A stretch of 64,000 nucleotides of DNA from Macrolepiota albuminosa. Its lineage: Eukaryota > Basidiomycota > Agaricomycetes > Agaricales > Agaricaceae. The stretch is from assembly GCA_027475525.1 (NCBI GenBank), contig JAMWFC010000049.1, positions 187,297-251,296 of the forward strand. The letters run 5' to 3'. A program made the position numbers and the translations under genes. The notes beneath the pieces were generated by a model. The model had not been told where the DNA came from. It saw only the letters and a program-made list of their open reading frames with translations, and made no database searches. This document shows positions 34,454 through 46,863 of the stretch, piece after piece (within the stretch, counting starts at the first letter, position 1; each line of letters opens with the position of its first letter).

Positions 34454-35518
34454 ATGACCACAAAACCCGCATCGTCAAGTAAACGAACAAAGGATGGTAT
34501 CGATATCTACAAAGACCATGAATTTATTGATGTATTTCCCCTTACTCCAGTCTCATTATTCTCCATTTCACACCCAGTTTTCCAGAACAAGCGATTCAAG
34601 TTGAACAGCAACGCTCCGTTTACGCCAGCCTATGTAACCTCCCAATTGACTCAGACGACCGATGCTTCAAGCATGTATGCGAGTCGAGTCAAGGGCCGTC
34701 AAATGCTTTTAGAGAATCCTGCACGGGAGAGTCGGGCGAAAAAGGAATCACAAGAGAAACGGGAGAAACAGAGGGCACTAAAGGAGAAAAAGAGAGGGAA
34801 CGTAATGGGAAAACGCGAGGCAAAAGAGAAAGGGGTGTGGCGTTTTGACAAATCTCAGGCAAAGTGAGTCTGTTTGCTCAATGTCCGGTTGGCCGCCAAC
34901 GATTTTTTCTGACTAGGTTCGAACTCTTTGTACCATTGCACCGTCTTTGGATGGGTTACATGTCCGAGCTCCTTGGACTTCAACAGCCTCCAACATATGG
35001 CCTTCCATCTGTGCAGGCTATGCCATCATCTTCTAGTATGCATCCTAAACTCGTCAAGGCCGACTTTCATGGTTCCATCATGACTGGTCTGTCGAATCAG
35101 GTCTGAAAGTCCTGCCTAGTCTAACGACGATTATAGTTCGTCAAAGCAAAAATCCATGCCTCATTGGTCTGTCCGGAATCGTGATACATGAAACGGAAAA
35201 TATGTTCAAGGTGATCACAATGAAAGATGCGGTGAAAGGTGAGATTGCTCAAATTATCAACCTTTATTGTTGACTGATCAATATTCAGTCTTACCCAAAG
35301 AGAACTCAGTATTCTCTTTTGCGGTTCCCTTGTATTCTTTGCTGCCTCCATCGTACAAGCAGAATGAGCCTCTTCCTATGCCAGACTTCGAGGGAACGAA
35401 AAAGACAGTCTTGCAAGTACCACATATCGAGTTCGAACTTCACGGTAATCAGTTTCGATTTCGCTCTGCCGAAAGATCTGGGCGTAAATTCAAGCACAAG
35501 GAAAGTATCGAACTTTAA
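34454..35518 (+). CDS. POP4: RNase P/MRP protein subunit POP4 (Rpp29)
   Basis: Protein subunit of nuclear RNase P and RNase MRP, needed for tRNA 5'-end and rRNA processing. Four exons (34454-34863, 34917-35096, 35137-35238, 35289-35518) join in frame. The N-terminal part is fungal-variable, with a lysine/glutamate-rich stretch (KKESQEKREKQRALKEKKRG) that could be a coiled coil or nuclear signal. The Sm-like Rpp29 fold is in the second half: LVKADFHGSIMTV, then LIGLSGIVIHETENMFKVIT and the C-terminal VPHIEFELHGNQFRFRSAER. The second intron has a weak donor, GTCTGT. Confidence 0.9.
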
Positions 35519-35792
35519 TGCATACATATTATAAAGTGTAGGGAGTGGTTGGACGCATCGTCGGTCAACTTATTCCATAATACTCCTTCCGTTTCTGTCT
35601 ACCATGAAAGATATCGTTTGGTCATTGTTCTGTATGGCAGGTGGGGAATTAGAAATAACGCTACTTGGTGAAGCCTCACTGGCAGAAGAATTTTTTCCCT
35701 TCAAGGCATTGTAACCTTTAATCAGATGAGATTATAGGCTACCCAGCGCGTAGAAATTTGCGGCAGTTGGCTAGTTAGGTACTATTATTCTA

Positions 35793-36060
35793 TTAGAGGT
35801 CCATCACACCAGGCGATCCTTTACGCATTGCATCGAGCAAGTTAGAAGGAAAGGGAACTGTATTAATGTCAGGTAGGTCGTTGCTCTTGACGTACCAATG
35901 CCTCAGGACGAACTTGACATTATCTTGGTCTGCATAGATCATCATATGGGGAGAATAATATACCACCCGGGATTTGGCATGTGCGTACTTACGTCTGGCA
36001 CTCTTCGTGACGCTTCGCACCAATGTCCTCCTCGTTCTGCAATCTAATTTTCATGTAACA
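35793..36060 (-). CDS. Possible small gene of unknown function
   Basis: A minus-strand open frame at 35793-36023 can be improved by a 63-bp GT-AG intron (GTAAGT...ATGCAG) that joins SVTKSAR to QDNVKFVLRHWYVKSNDLP and ends GSPGVMDL. No clear ATG is found in that frame between it and the NDUFS5 stop at 36079. It may be a short gene with an upstream start I cannot place, or a downstream exon of an alternative NDUFS5 transcript. I recognise no family. Confidence 0.35.
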
Positions 36061-36078
36061 CAGGGCCATGTCCAGAGC

Positions 36079-36528
36079 CTACTTCTTGGTTTCTGCTTCC
36101 TCTGGACTCTGTTTTATTAGACCAAGCCCTACGATTCCACCATCTGCTGCAATATCTGCAGCCTTCTGTCCCTCCTTGACGGTTGCCTGCGCCTTGCGGA
36201 GAAGTTCGGCCTTGACTTGTTTCGCACGCGCAACCTACGGTCTCTGGTCAGAAGCGAGCGCATGAATCTGAAGTTGTATGCGCACTTCTTTTGTACCGTG
36301 TAAACACTCGAGGTAGTCCTCAGCCTGAGGGCGGCAGGTACCGGGATTGTCAGTTTGGGCGTAACACTATTCAATGTTTTTAGAGACGAAAATCACAAAG
36401 TGTCCAACACACCCTAGAAAACTCCTGCCAGTAATTAAAGCACCGTGAACGGCCTCCAGTGTAACCGAAACCAGACTAAGGGAAAGTCAGGACGCGCAGT
36501 ATGACAAATGAAGACAACACACCGCCAT
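36079..36528 (-). CDS. NDUFS5: Complex I subunit NDUFS5 (15 kDa-type)
   Basis: Accessory subunit of mitochondrial NADH:ubiquinone oxidoreductase on the intermembrane-space side. Four exons joined by three GT-AG introns. The first exon (36523-36528) is ATGGCG only, so the protein starts MA, followed by SGFGYTGGRSRCFNYWQEF. The twin Cys motifs typical of this CHCH-like subunit are visible: RCFNYWQEFSRC and TCRPQAEDYLEC, ten or so residues apart each. The C-terminal part (RAKQVKAELLRKAQATVKEG) is helical and ends SPEEAETKK. Divergent from the GET5-like gene with 69 bp between starts. Confidence 0.85.
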
Positions 36529-36597
36529 GGTTCGGAGGAAGAAAGAGTGACAGGAATCAGGCGTGACATGTCACCTGCCTACTCGTTGTTGACGACG

Positions 36598-37789
36598 ATG
36601 GCGGAACAAGCTGAAGAGGCGTTCATCCGGACATTCTTGAATACACTGTCGTCGCAAACGGTGATATACCCTGATGATTACCAGCAGCCGCCATCCAATT
36701 CTCTCAAGAAAGTGCCTGTGCTTCCGGTTAGCTGTTGCATCATGCCGTTTGGGCCACTCAACGACCTCGACAGATTGCAGTACCCCCTCCTCCAAAGCGT
36801 GCAGCACTTCCCGCAACAGGCACATCGTATTTCTCCGGTGCGTTCTTGAATTTTCTTCGCTATAAATCCCTCATATTTCTGATCGGCATAATCTCCTGTC
36901 CTTGTCTCGGCTCGACACAGCCTCCACAATATCCGTGACATTTAAATCCCTTAAACCTCCTGCTTTATACACACTATCCATACACACCACCGACTCCATC
37001 GCCGATATTAAAGCTCAACTTGCTGCACAGCCCGCCGCGCCTCCTGCGGACGCTCAACGTCTTTTGCTCAAAGGCAAAGCGCTCGTCGACACCAAGCTTC
37101 TTCAGGAATACAACGTCAAAGACAAGGACACGATTAATATCGCGATAAAACCTGGTGTTACGTGGGACCCTACCAAACCCCCTATACTCTCGTCAGAATC
37201 GATGCCCGACACCATCAAGATTGTGGCACCGGCACCACAGCACCCGCAGACTCCCAAACGAGGTCACCAGCGTATCCCTTCCGTCGTCCTATCACCTTCG
37301 CCCTCGGGCGAGTCTCAGATCCGCAGACTCCCAAACGAGGTCACCAGCGTATCCCTTCCGTCGTCCTATCACCTTCGCCCTCGGGCGAGTCTCAGATCGC
37401 CGAGAAAGATATCCTCCTCACGCTTGATAACACCTCATCCAGTGTGGCTGTTGAGTCTCTCTCGACGTATGGCCAGACTGTCGCCAAGCCTGAGTTTTGG
37501 CAGCATTTATACGATTTCCTCAAGTAAGCTCCCCCCTCTTTTGCTCCTCTTTTATCAGTTGTTACCTGCAAACTCAGCCGATGTCACCATCTATCACTGT
37601 ACTTCTCATCTGACCAAATTTGTTGACTCTTTTTTCTACCCTTTCCGCAACAGGTCCGAATTTACAACGCCAGCAGACGCACTCACGGCATGGGAAGACT
37701 TTTTTTGCGCTAGCAAAGGCTCACTTACTGTTAACCAAATTGCAAAGATTCGTGATCAAGTTGGTATCGTCGGCATGGCGGGGACATAG
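36598..37789 (+). CDS. GET5: Ubiquitin-like protein, GET5/UBL4A type
   Basis: Probably acts in the pathway that delivers tail-anchored membrane proteins to the ER, where GET5/UBL4A bridges a chaperone adaptor and GET4. Start taken at 36598 (MAEQAEEAFIRTFLNTL). A short N-terminal exon ends VPVLP. A ubiquitin-like domain follows (SVTFKSLKPPALYTLSI, then QRLLLKGKALVDTKLLQEY). After a proline-rich linker comes a C-terminal helical segment (EFWQHLYDFL, then TAWEDFFCASKGSLTVNQIAKI) that resembles the TUGS-type ending of UBL4A. A 77-bp duplication at 37244-37397 breaks the linker frame; with one copy, ESQI continues directly into AEKDILLTLDN. Confidence 0.7.
37244..37397. repeat. 77-bp direct duplication D7
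   Basis: Copies 37244-37320 and 37321-37397, in the linker exon of the GET5-like gene. Confidence 0.96.
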
Positions 37790-38705
37790 GTTTCTCCTGC
37801 GCCCTTTGGATGGTCGCTCATTGTGCTCTTGGGTCAAGTTTACATGATTCTTACTCTGATAGAGCTGTCATGTTCGTTGTCTTCTGTGTTTCTTTTTATA
37901 GGTTACGTCAATTGTATCTCAACCCGTTGATTCCATCTTAGATTTCGCATATGTCAGCAGTGTGAGGTCCTTATGGGAGCATAGTCATGAGGAAAAGTAT
38001 TGTCGATTATCGAAAGATTACTCGGGAAAAAAGGAGAAGGCGCCTTGAGATCATAATATTTAAAGTGATCCTGCATAATATTGATTCAGTATCAGCGAGT
38101 TGTTCATTGAATTAACTTACAGCCGTTTTCATAACTATAGACCCCTTCGACTTAAGCTTGTTTAGTTGTTTGGCTCTATATATCAGCTTCTGCCGGGATT
38201 GCCGGGATTCCAAGCGCATCTGTACTCATGTATGTCAAAGGGGTCTATCGTTATGAAAACGGCTGTAAGAAGAGAAGCCAGAGACGAGGAGTGATCTTTG
38301 ATAGCTACTTAACAATGAATTGAACATGCTTTAAATGCGGCGGTTAGAGCGGTATGTTCCTGGTTGAGTTGGTCGGTCCAGGTCGTGTGACGAGTCCAAA
38401 TCGCGTCCACATGTACATACATGGGATAACTTTCTTAACTTCCAAATCGCCGCTATCTTATCATCAAATTTTGCGTGTGAAACAGTAGAAACACTTCGTC
38501 ACATTCAGATCCTCAGGAGTCAATTTTGGGCCTTTCACGCCACTGTCGTTCACGGCCTGTACTTAGCAAGAGTCCACCAAGTAAGTGTTTGTAGCTCGAA
38601 TTATGTGGGGTTTCACGATCATGAGCATCAGGGTGACTAACTCTTGTTGTGTTGCAACTCAGGTCCGTCGTTGAGCAGCACAAGGCGTTTTGATCTGTGC
38701 TGAGG
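37790..38705. other. Intergenic region containing a small inverted-repeat element
   Basis: No gene seen. The only structure is the 146-bp element at 38120-38265. The right part may hold the 5' leader of the gene starting at 38706. Confidence 0.6.
38120..38265. mobile_element. MITE-like element with 29-bp terminal inverted repeats and TA target duplication
   Basis: Begins CAGCCGTTTTCATAAC and ends with its reverse complement GTTATGAAAACGGCTG. The repeats extend about 29 bp with a single mismatch (T/G). A TA flanks each side (38118-38119 and 38266-38267). The interior has no coding capacity. Size, TA duplication and a CAG-starting terminus fit a nonautonomous Tc1/mariner/pogo-type element. Confidence 0.82.
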
Positions 38706-41700
38706 ATGGCTACCATGCGACAGAATCCCGCCTCTCCCTCTCGTTTCTCTTGGTTCACTTTTGGCAAATCAGCGAACGCGTCTTTAGACCGCGCTCACGA
38801 GAGTGAACTGGACGATCCATGGTACATACCATACAGCGGGCCTATTGAACCCCCTCAAGAGCCCTTTCGACGGCGTTTGGAGCGTGACAGCTGGGGTGAC
38901 CCAATAGAAGGAGACGAAGATGAAGACATTACCGGCGTTCGTAAACCTTATGAGACTGAGAGTGATGTTCGCCATCCGTTTGCCAGAGTCAGTAAAGCGC
39001 CCGTCATCGGTAGCGATTCCCAGACAGGTCGCAGAATGAGGACGCAATCTGGGATTTCAGGTCGGACCCTACCGCGCCCGTCATCGGTAGCGATTCCCAG
39101 ACAGGTCGCAGAATGAGGACGCAATCTGGGATTTCAGGTCGGACCCTACCTCGGATTCTAGACCACCGAGTATACTTTCCCCACGACGGTTGACCATAAC
39201 GACTACTCAAAGGCTCCCAGTACCCCAGCTCGCCTCCGGGGGTGTTGGCGAGTCCCCCATGCCGCCGCCTATACACGACAGGATTACCTCGAAAGAGCGA
39301 AATGGTACCGGTATCGCTGGCTTGTTTTCGTTCGGTGGGCAGACGAGGAAGAGAACTCCTTTTGAAAAAGAACTCGAGATTCTTCCAGAAGGATCTAGAA
39401 AAGCAGCCATGGAACGACCTTCTTCCAAGCTAGGGTCGGTAGGTCATAAGCGCAATAATTCCACTGGGTCAAATATATTTTTGAGGGATGGCAATCTAGG
39501 CAATGGACGCGTGAAGGTCGCAAGAGATGATGACTATGATCACACATCCCATCATTTTTCCAGACAAGCGCCTCAGAAGACGAGAGCTTACGTAGCCCCC
39601 GAACCCTCTAATTATTCCTCCGCGTCAACACCATTTATTCCTCGTATGGAGCAACAGATATCCACTTCATATAGTTCTGGATCCAATACTCGTCACCCAT
39701 ACTCATATGTTTTCCCTTCATCTTCTGGAGATAATGGTCCACAAACAGCGCTCCTACCATCCACTGATCCCATTACTTCCAGTCCAACGTGTGCTATAAC
39801 ACCTACGCTGACTTTTTCTGAACGGGAGGCGTGCCTACAAAAGTCCACAGGTATCGCCCAGGGGCAAGTGATCTTACCTCGCCCCTTTTCCAATTGCAAG
39901 AAAAGCAAACGATTGAAAAACTCTGCCTCCACGCCTGATCTTCACGTTGATTCTGTTCCCAATCTGGCTTCGCAACTTCGAACTAAGGTACACCCATCAT
40001 CCAAGATTAAGGAGCGTTGGCTGTCTGCAGAGACGTGGTGTGATGCTCTTCTATTTCCGCGTCCCCGACTTAAGATGAAGAAAGCTGGCAGCAAGGCCGA
40101 CGTGGGACGTATCGTTAGTTTACCTCCTAGCCCAGTCAATCAGTCTCAAGTGTCTGAGCAAGGCATGGCTTCGAGAGTATTAGTACATTCGAGATCACTT
40201 GCCGACCTTGATAAGGCTCATAAAGGGCCTCCCTTCAAAGAACTAGGAATTTCATCGTGGTCGGGTTTGCGACCGCAAATCAACTCGCCAAAACAGGAAA
40301 GGAGGCCACATCAGCCAAGGAATTGGGCTTTTGACGATCTGGCTCTACCAGTTCCTGTTCCCTCATTGGCCCAGTCAGTGATCAATGCTTCTCTTTTGTC
40401 AAGTACTTATTTAATAATTCCTGAACCAGAGTTCTGGAGGAAGGGGAGAAGTTTGAAAATGAGCGTAGACAATGGCAAGACCAAGCCACGAAATCTTTTC
40501 AGAATAAGCGTACTCGTAATATTTCCCTGAATAGGTCGAAGTCTTTCACCCATAAACGGCAGAAGGACAACGGAGGCCGGACTAGTAACATTGACTTTCT
40601 TGCTGCTAGTGCTTGCCTTGGAAGTCAAAACTTTACACCTGTCGTTGCAAATTACAGTCCCAATAGTTCCGAAATAACCTCTTTTGCCGCTGGACCACTC
40701 ACCAGAACCTCCCGTCCCGATTCAGATCATATCAGGAGTTACTGGCGCTCAGATTTGTTTGGCAGGACTACTCTTAAGAAGGCGGAACCGATTGGGCTTA
40801 ATGACCCGGATGGTAAGGGGTTCTTCGCGGATAACCAGCTCGAGAATGCTTTAAAAGGGGACAGTACGAAGATAATTCGGCTTGCTGACCCCGCCCTGGT
40901 GCAAAACTCAACGATAATTTCAGGTTCACCCACGTCGCCTGTTTCATTTGTAAACGATGCAAAAATTGGTGTCGCACTCACTACACCATCTTTGGCCGAT
41001 AATCCTGATGGTATTGAGACCATGCTGCTGTCCTCCCACCCATATGCACAAGGCGGTCTATACATGTCCAGATCTACTCACTCAGGATCTGGGGTCCCAG
41101 CCTATTATGTTCCCGACTCTCTAGTCAGAGATCTTTCAAAGGAGACGGACAGTAATACTGCTCCTGATTCCATATCTTGCGTCACGGAGGGCTTCGTAGC
41201 CATGCCTTCTCGCCATCCCTACGCGCACAAATCATCATCACACGATGCATATCTCCCTGACACGAAATATACGTACAATGACACATCAGCGCCTTCAAGG
41301 ATGTGGGCACAGTTGTCTTCTGGTGTCATTAGAGAAGTACACCCGGATGATATAAAATACTCGCCATTCATGACGGAAAATGGTCATGAACCTGAAGCCA
41401 ATGATTTCATCCGAAACTCTCGAGTCATCAATGACACTGTCGGTATTGGGGAAGCTCTTGCGTTCGCCGTGAGCCCAAGGACCAGTAAAGACAGTGGATT
41501 AGGCACAAGCGAAGAGCATATTGCTGCCGACTCGAGTTACCGGGTATCTGTACAGGCGGAGAAAAACTATAAACAGCCTGTGAAATATGATATAACACGG
41601 ACACCTAATCTCCCGCTTCACACACTCGATCATGACTCAGCGCATACCTTTGCTTCCTCTCCCTTACTTCACCAGCAACAATCTACACCTGATGTCCCAC

Positions 41701-42715
41701 ATTATATACCTCCCGTGGAAACGACTCGGACAAATGCGTCTCCCAAGAGCTTTTCTCGATCTCTACGTTCCATCAGTGATCCGGATGATCTGGAGGGATT
41801 CTATGGTCTGTTTTACGACTCCAATCGTCCTCCCCAACACTCGGCAATACATGCATCTGCATGTGATGCTCAGGGTGGATTGCGCCGTGGAGTTGAAAGT
41901 GAACTTGCAAGCCTAGCGCGTCAACTGAGCCAGGAACTCGAACAGATGACGATAGAGCAGGAAGGCAGTCAGAGTTGGCATTCCTCAATGGGAGGATTCC
42001 AGAGTTCTGCTTCTCGGAAACCTACCTCATCAACTCTTGAATTTGTCTTCGAGGAGACATCCTCACCCGGCTCAGAGACTACCGGGCTTTCTCCACCTGG
42101 CCAACATACAATTCCTCCCTTCCAGCCATCTTCAGCTAAAGTTCCAGAAGATGTTGAATTATCTCGAGCTTCCTCTCCTATTGAGTCAGACAAGGATGCA
42201 ACTGGCGAGTGTTTACATCGATCAATGTCCTTTCTTTGTTACTTACAGTGTTTTCTATAGAATTCTGTGTTGGCGTCGTCAAGTCAACCAGTGCTCCTGG
42301 CATTGATGTAGGAGGACCTCAAGTATCGTTGATTGATCAGAATTCCCTGCTGGTCGAACGCGATTCTTTTGAACAAGATAACTCTCTGCAATCCAGGATA
42401 AACCCCCATTCAGCTGACCCTCTACGCAACAGTTACACGACTTCTTCAACCATGTCCCGCATGTCAACTTTGTCCGATTTTCCAGCGCCACCTCATAGAC
42501 ATGCTGCCGAAAACATGTCCCTTTCCACTTCATATTTCGATGAAACACGTTCGCTAAGCAAGCCTCACGACTCGTACCCAACGACAACACCGGTGAAACC
42601 AGCTTCTATTGATGATACTATGGGTCACCATAACGAGTATAGTAGTGAAGAGGACATAGAAGAGCTTGTGGCAGCTCTTTCCTCTCACTCCCACTCGACA
42701 GTCCGTCATAATTAG
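38706..42715 (+). CDS. Large low-complexity protein of unknown function
   Basis: I do not recognise this gene. Start at the ATG at 38706 (MATMRQNPASPSRFSWF). Probable introns are GTCAGT...CGCAG near 38990, GTCAGT...ACCAG near 40372-40425, and GTGTTT...TATAG near 42210-42260; each restores the frame. The product is about 1200 residues, very rich in Ser, Pro and Thr with acidic patches, no membrane segment and no catalytic motif that I can see. One short charged stretch (LEEGEKFENERRQWQDQ) could be a coiled coil. It ends EEDIEELVAALSSHSHS. A 77-bp duplication (38997-39150) falls across the first intron acceptor. Probably a regulatory or scaffold protein. Confidence 0.65.
38997..39150. repeat. 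77-bp direct duplication D8
   Basis: Copies 38997-39073 and 39074-39150, across the first intron-exon boundary of the large low-complexity gene. Confidence 0.96.
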
Positions 42716-42948
42716 TCAATTTCTTCCATGTGGATATTATATATTTCACTTATCACTTATGTACACGGTTTATACCTTAATGTCCGCCCCTAAGTTGTAA
42801 TTCAATAACAATGTGAAATGGATTCATTGTTCACTTTCGCCTTGCATTTTTTGTGGGTCTAGCAGTTTGGAAATACCGATAAAGACATAGATCGGACAAC
42901 ACCGACATCTCGGGAGGACAGGTTCTAAATATTCAATCTGCCTGTACT

Positions 42949-44597
42949 TCATGCCACTGGCCATTCTGTAAACTCGCCTTGTCCAAACCGGAAAAAGCTA
43001 ATACTACCAGCGTCGACGACTGCAATGACGATCAACTTTTTGCCGGCCTTTAACGCCATGAAAGGGTGGGGTCTTCGGATGAGCTCAGTGGGCTGAGTAG
43101 GAGAGAAAGCCCATGTGAATAAACGTTGGATGAACGACGGTTTGCTTTGCACAGCCGATGATAGAGAGTAAGGTTTGGAAGAAGCGGAAATTGGAACATT
43201 GGTCGTGACAGCAGCAGCTGAAGGAGGTGTAGAAGTGGGTAGTGGTCGTCGTATTCTAGGGAGAGGGGGAGGTAGCTCAGGCAAGACGTCAAAGAGATCA
43301 TTCAGCTCTTGAAGTGTTGGCATTGGCGTAGTCCTCGCACTGAGGGTGTTTGTCAGACTTGATCGGCGACATTTTACAGAGAAAAACACACTTGATGACA
43401 ACAATTTGGAAATCAGGAACAGGTGGAGCAGATCGCTTGAAGGAAGTTGAAGGTTTATATAGGTTGTAAAATATCTGATATGGAGAGTTATTCTTCATCT
43501 CAAACCTTTTTGTAATGTCTGAGTGGTACAAGGCTACTTTGTGGCCTGCGGACATGAGACGTAAGGATCGGAAGATTGAGGCTGATGGTACGATGAGGAT
43601 TGGAGAAACGAAGAATCCGCGGGAGCTCACAATAATTTTTGTCGCGGTGCAGCCAGCGACTGATACAAAGAGGTCGCCACCAATCGAAAGGTTTTGAAAA
43701 AGTATTACATATCAAGAGAGAGAACGAACAAAAGATACGTCTCAAGAAAGAATGAAAAGAGTTTCCAGTTCCATTTTGGGAGTTTTGTGACGGCCACGGG
43801 GGAGATGTCGGGTAATAGGGTGTAGGAGGGTCTGTGCGCATGACTGAATATCCTAAACGCTTGAGGTATGTATATACCTAGAATTTGTGTGTCAAACGAT
43901 CCTATTGGAGGTGGAATAGAAACCTACCTGCAGCCTTTCCAAAGTGAGGTCCTCCACCCCCAGCATTTCTGCATAGACTTGTTGAACGGTCATGGGTGCT
44001 CCAGACATGTTTAACTGTGCTTGAGTGAGGTCCTTGTCACTGTCCTTCCAACAGAATAGAGATCCTCTTTCCACGAGATAGATTGTCTCTTCAGGCAAAA
44101 GTTCTAGCCGCTTTTGGATCTTTTCAAGGCCATTTTCGTCGGCAACAGGTCGAGGAGCAGAGTGACCCATAGTAGAAAAATGGGTGCCTTTAGCTAGAGT
44201 GACATGGGTGCGGCAGATACTTGGGTACCATACAGCGTGACTGACGGTCTTGCTGGGAAAAAATCAGGCTTTATTGGGAAGAGATCAAAAAGTATGTACC
44301 TGGAAATAGTACGCGTCGTTCTCAACGTATCAAACATTGCCGATCTTGCACTGTCCAAGACGTGGATCTGGAGACCTGAGCCGCCTCCTGGTTTGGGTTC
44401 AAAGTCTTTTTCGCCACGCTTTGGGATTACGGGTCGCGCGATGCCTGGGCTGAAAACGAGTCATGAGACGAGGGGTGGAAGTGAAGGGTAGAGGCGCACA
44501 GATTCGTCCAATCAAGACCTCCGTCTTCATCGCCGGAGGACTGCGCGTCATCGTCGTCCGGATTGAGCTGGGTGGGAGGAGGCTGCTCGTCGTCCAT
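42949..44597 (-). CDS. SEN54: tRNA-splicing endonuclease subunit SEN54
   Basis: Structural subunit of the nuclear tRNA-splicing endonuclease. Start at 44597 (MDDEQPPPTQLNPDDDD), an acidic N-terminus. A first intron (GTGCGC...TTCAG) joins DWTNL to PGIARPVIPKRGEKDFEP. The Sen54 N-terminal domain is clear: GLQIHVLDSARSAMFDTLR, then the block LELLPEETIYLVERGSLFCW and APMTVQQVYAEMLG. Later exons carry a tyrosine/proline-rich middle and a C-terminal domain ending AGSISFFRFGQGEFTEWPVA. No catalytic histidine triad is expected in this subunit and none is seen. Divergent from the gene at 44705 with 107 bp between starts. Confidence 0.9.
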
Positions 44598-44704
44598 CGA
44601 AGGGGCGAAGGGAGGACATGCCGTAAACATGATGCAGACTCGGGAATTGCCGAAGATAGGCCAACCGTCATGGTTTGTGTACAACGTTCTCGATTCCCTC
44701 TACG

Positions 44705-46753
44705 ATGCGACCGCTCACGCTGCATGCCTCTGCGCTCAGCAACGAGGAGTATGAGCTCTATACCGCGAGTCTGAATGACCTCGACGACGATCTGGACACC
44801 GCCACACATGACGATGCGTACTATGAGGGCATGCAGATCGGAGTCAGGGAAGTCAGAGGCTGGCTGCGGGGGAAGTATGCGCATCTGCAGGCTGGGGTCA
44901 TCGATTCGGCGAGTGACGGACTGGCGACGGTGTGCAGACTCTAATTCTACTCCAGATTCTCCGTTTTTTTGCACCTGGCCTGGCGAACACCGATGTCCTC
45001 ACTGGAGGCCAGTTCTTCGCCGTCCTGAGGCTGATTGCGCACGCCGAGCAAGGCAAGGATGTAGACCGCAGCCTAGGCTTTGTCCAAGGTTGATTTTTTA
45101 CTTGAACAGTTCTTATTGATTACATCTGACTGTTGAAATTTACTAGCACACCCTGCGCCACCCGTTTTACCACATTCTTCTCACAATCCCTTCGTCCCAC
45201 GTGTCCCTCCTCTTCCTCCACGCAAACCTGCGCCACCACAGCCTCCTTCGAAGCATGCCCCTACCTCTCTCCTTCCATCCCCTCGCGAATCCAGCTCCCC
45301 CACCCGCCCTGCTCCTCCGCTACACCATCCGCCACTTCCACCTCCACCACACCATCCACCCGTGCCTCCAAAGCCGACGCATATCACTTCAACCCTCATC
45401 AAGCAGTCGCTCCAAGCAAGCAAGACGGCACAAACCTTGAAGCGAGCGGAAGCCCAGCTCGAAAGAGAACGCGTGATGCAGGTCCTTAAAAGTAGCTCAG
45501 TCGTGTCGACTCTTTCAGGTGCCCGCGTCGAGCGCTCATCTGTCGTTGTAGGGACTTCTGTGCGTATCACTCAGCACAACCACCACAATCATAGTACAGC
45601 CCCGCCGAGTGGGGAGGCTTCGCCGTCGATATCAAGTGCGGAAAGCATCGAGGGTCGAGCACCACCTTTGCCGAAGCGAAGAAACACCAACCAGAAACAA
45701 CCGAGCCCGCCTGTTTCAGTCAGCTCCCTCGAACAGGTGGCCTTTGCCAGGACTCCTTCGGAATCTACTCAAATACCTCCTGCGGATCATCGTATTCTTG
45801 GTGCGCCCATGACGTCCACACCTCCACCACCGGCGCGCTCTCCTACAAACCCTTTTCCCATTTCCAGCACGTACTCATCCACAAATGCCAACACGAACAA
45901 CCCCTACCGCCGCTCTTCCATGTCTTACAGTGCCTCTCCACAAGGTTCCCCCTCTTGCGGTACTACCGACCTTCCGCCGCCTACCCATCCTGACCGCTTG
46001 CCTTTAGCATCAACGACTGGCATCTCTTCTGCTGTCACTTCACCACTCGGCCCTAGTGCGTCAAATGACTTGGAAGAATCTCCTACTACGCGTGTCTTTC
46101 GCTCCAAGTCACTACACCATCCGTCACCCCCTCCCCCCCCTCCCCTCCCTGCTGCCCCTCCGCGCCGGCGCCCCGAGAGTGTGCAGGTCCTCGCAGGGAA
46201 TAAAAGTAGCTTGACGACAATGTCACTATCACAACATCCTTCATATTCGAGCCCTGCCTTGATTCGCGGACCACACAAGAGGCAGACATCCTTCAGTGCG
46301 ACATTCGCCTCCCTGGGACTAGAGCGCGATAAAGCGGGGTCGGAGAGAGGACAAGAGGACAAGGGAAAGGACTGCGAGAGTTCATTAGGAAAATTTGCGC
46401 GTTCATGGCAACCGCGGCTTGAGAAGGCACGATACAAAGCCGAGGCTGGGTTGAGTCGTCGAGGATTTGTCCGCACTGGTAACTATCAGGAGAGGAGCAG
46501 GAGTAGGGGACCAGACGAGACAGAGGACTTGTTGGTCTCGAGTCCTTTTGACGGGAACCAAAGAGACGGGAAGTTGACCAGAGGCCGGCAAGGAGGTGGT
46601 TATGTTTATGATGGGTACGAAGATTACGATCCTCCGAGCGTGGATGGAAGCGGAGATGCAGCTAGTGATGATGACCCCTCTCCGCATCGACTTGGTGAGC
46701 GTGACGGGCTCAAATGGCCTGTGGGTGAGGGGGAAAGTTGGAGGCCATTATAG
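44705..46753 (+). CDS. Proline-rich protein with EH-like N-terminal segment
   Basis: Not assigned to a named gene. Start at 44705 (MRPLTLHASALSNEEYELY). The second exon (about 44984-45090, ILRFFAPGLANTDVLTGG, then FFAVLRLIAHAEQGKDVDRS) resembles an EH/EF-hand-like segment. The third exon is a long proline- and serine-rich region with polyproline runs (near 46120-46150), then a basic C-terminal part ending GEGESWRPL. Exon 1 to 2 fits best with a GC-AG intron (GCGAGT...CTCCAG), exon 2 to 3 with GTTGAT...CTAG. The combination suggests an endocytosis or actin-patch adaptor, but that is inference only. Confidence 0.65.
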
Positions 46754-46863
46754 AACTAGAAAACATGTATACTCGTCTCGTACCAATGGGACTCTATTTT
46801 TTCTCACGGTCAGTGATTGACTGAACAGACTAATAATGTCTTCTACCTTAACTTGATCTTACC

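Noticed and set aside
37155..37527. Apparent repeated peptide in the GET5-like protein
   Set aside because: It is produced by the 77-bp duplication, which also shifts the frame; not a real protein repeat.
45181..45570. Minus-strand glycine-rich open frame
   Set aside because: Shadow of the proline-rich plus-strand exon; the low complexity mirrors it.
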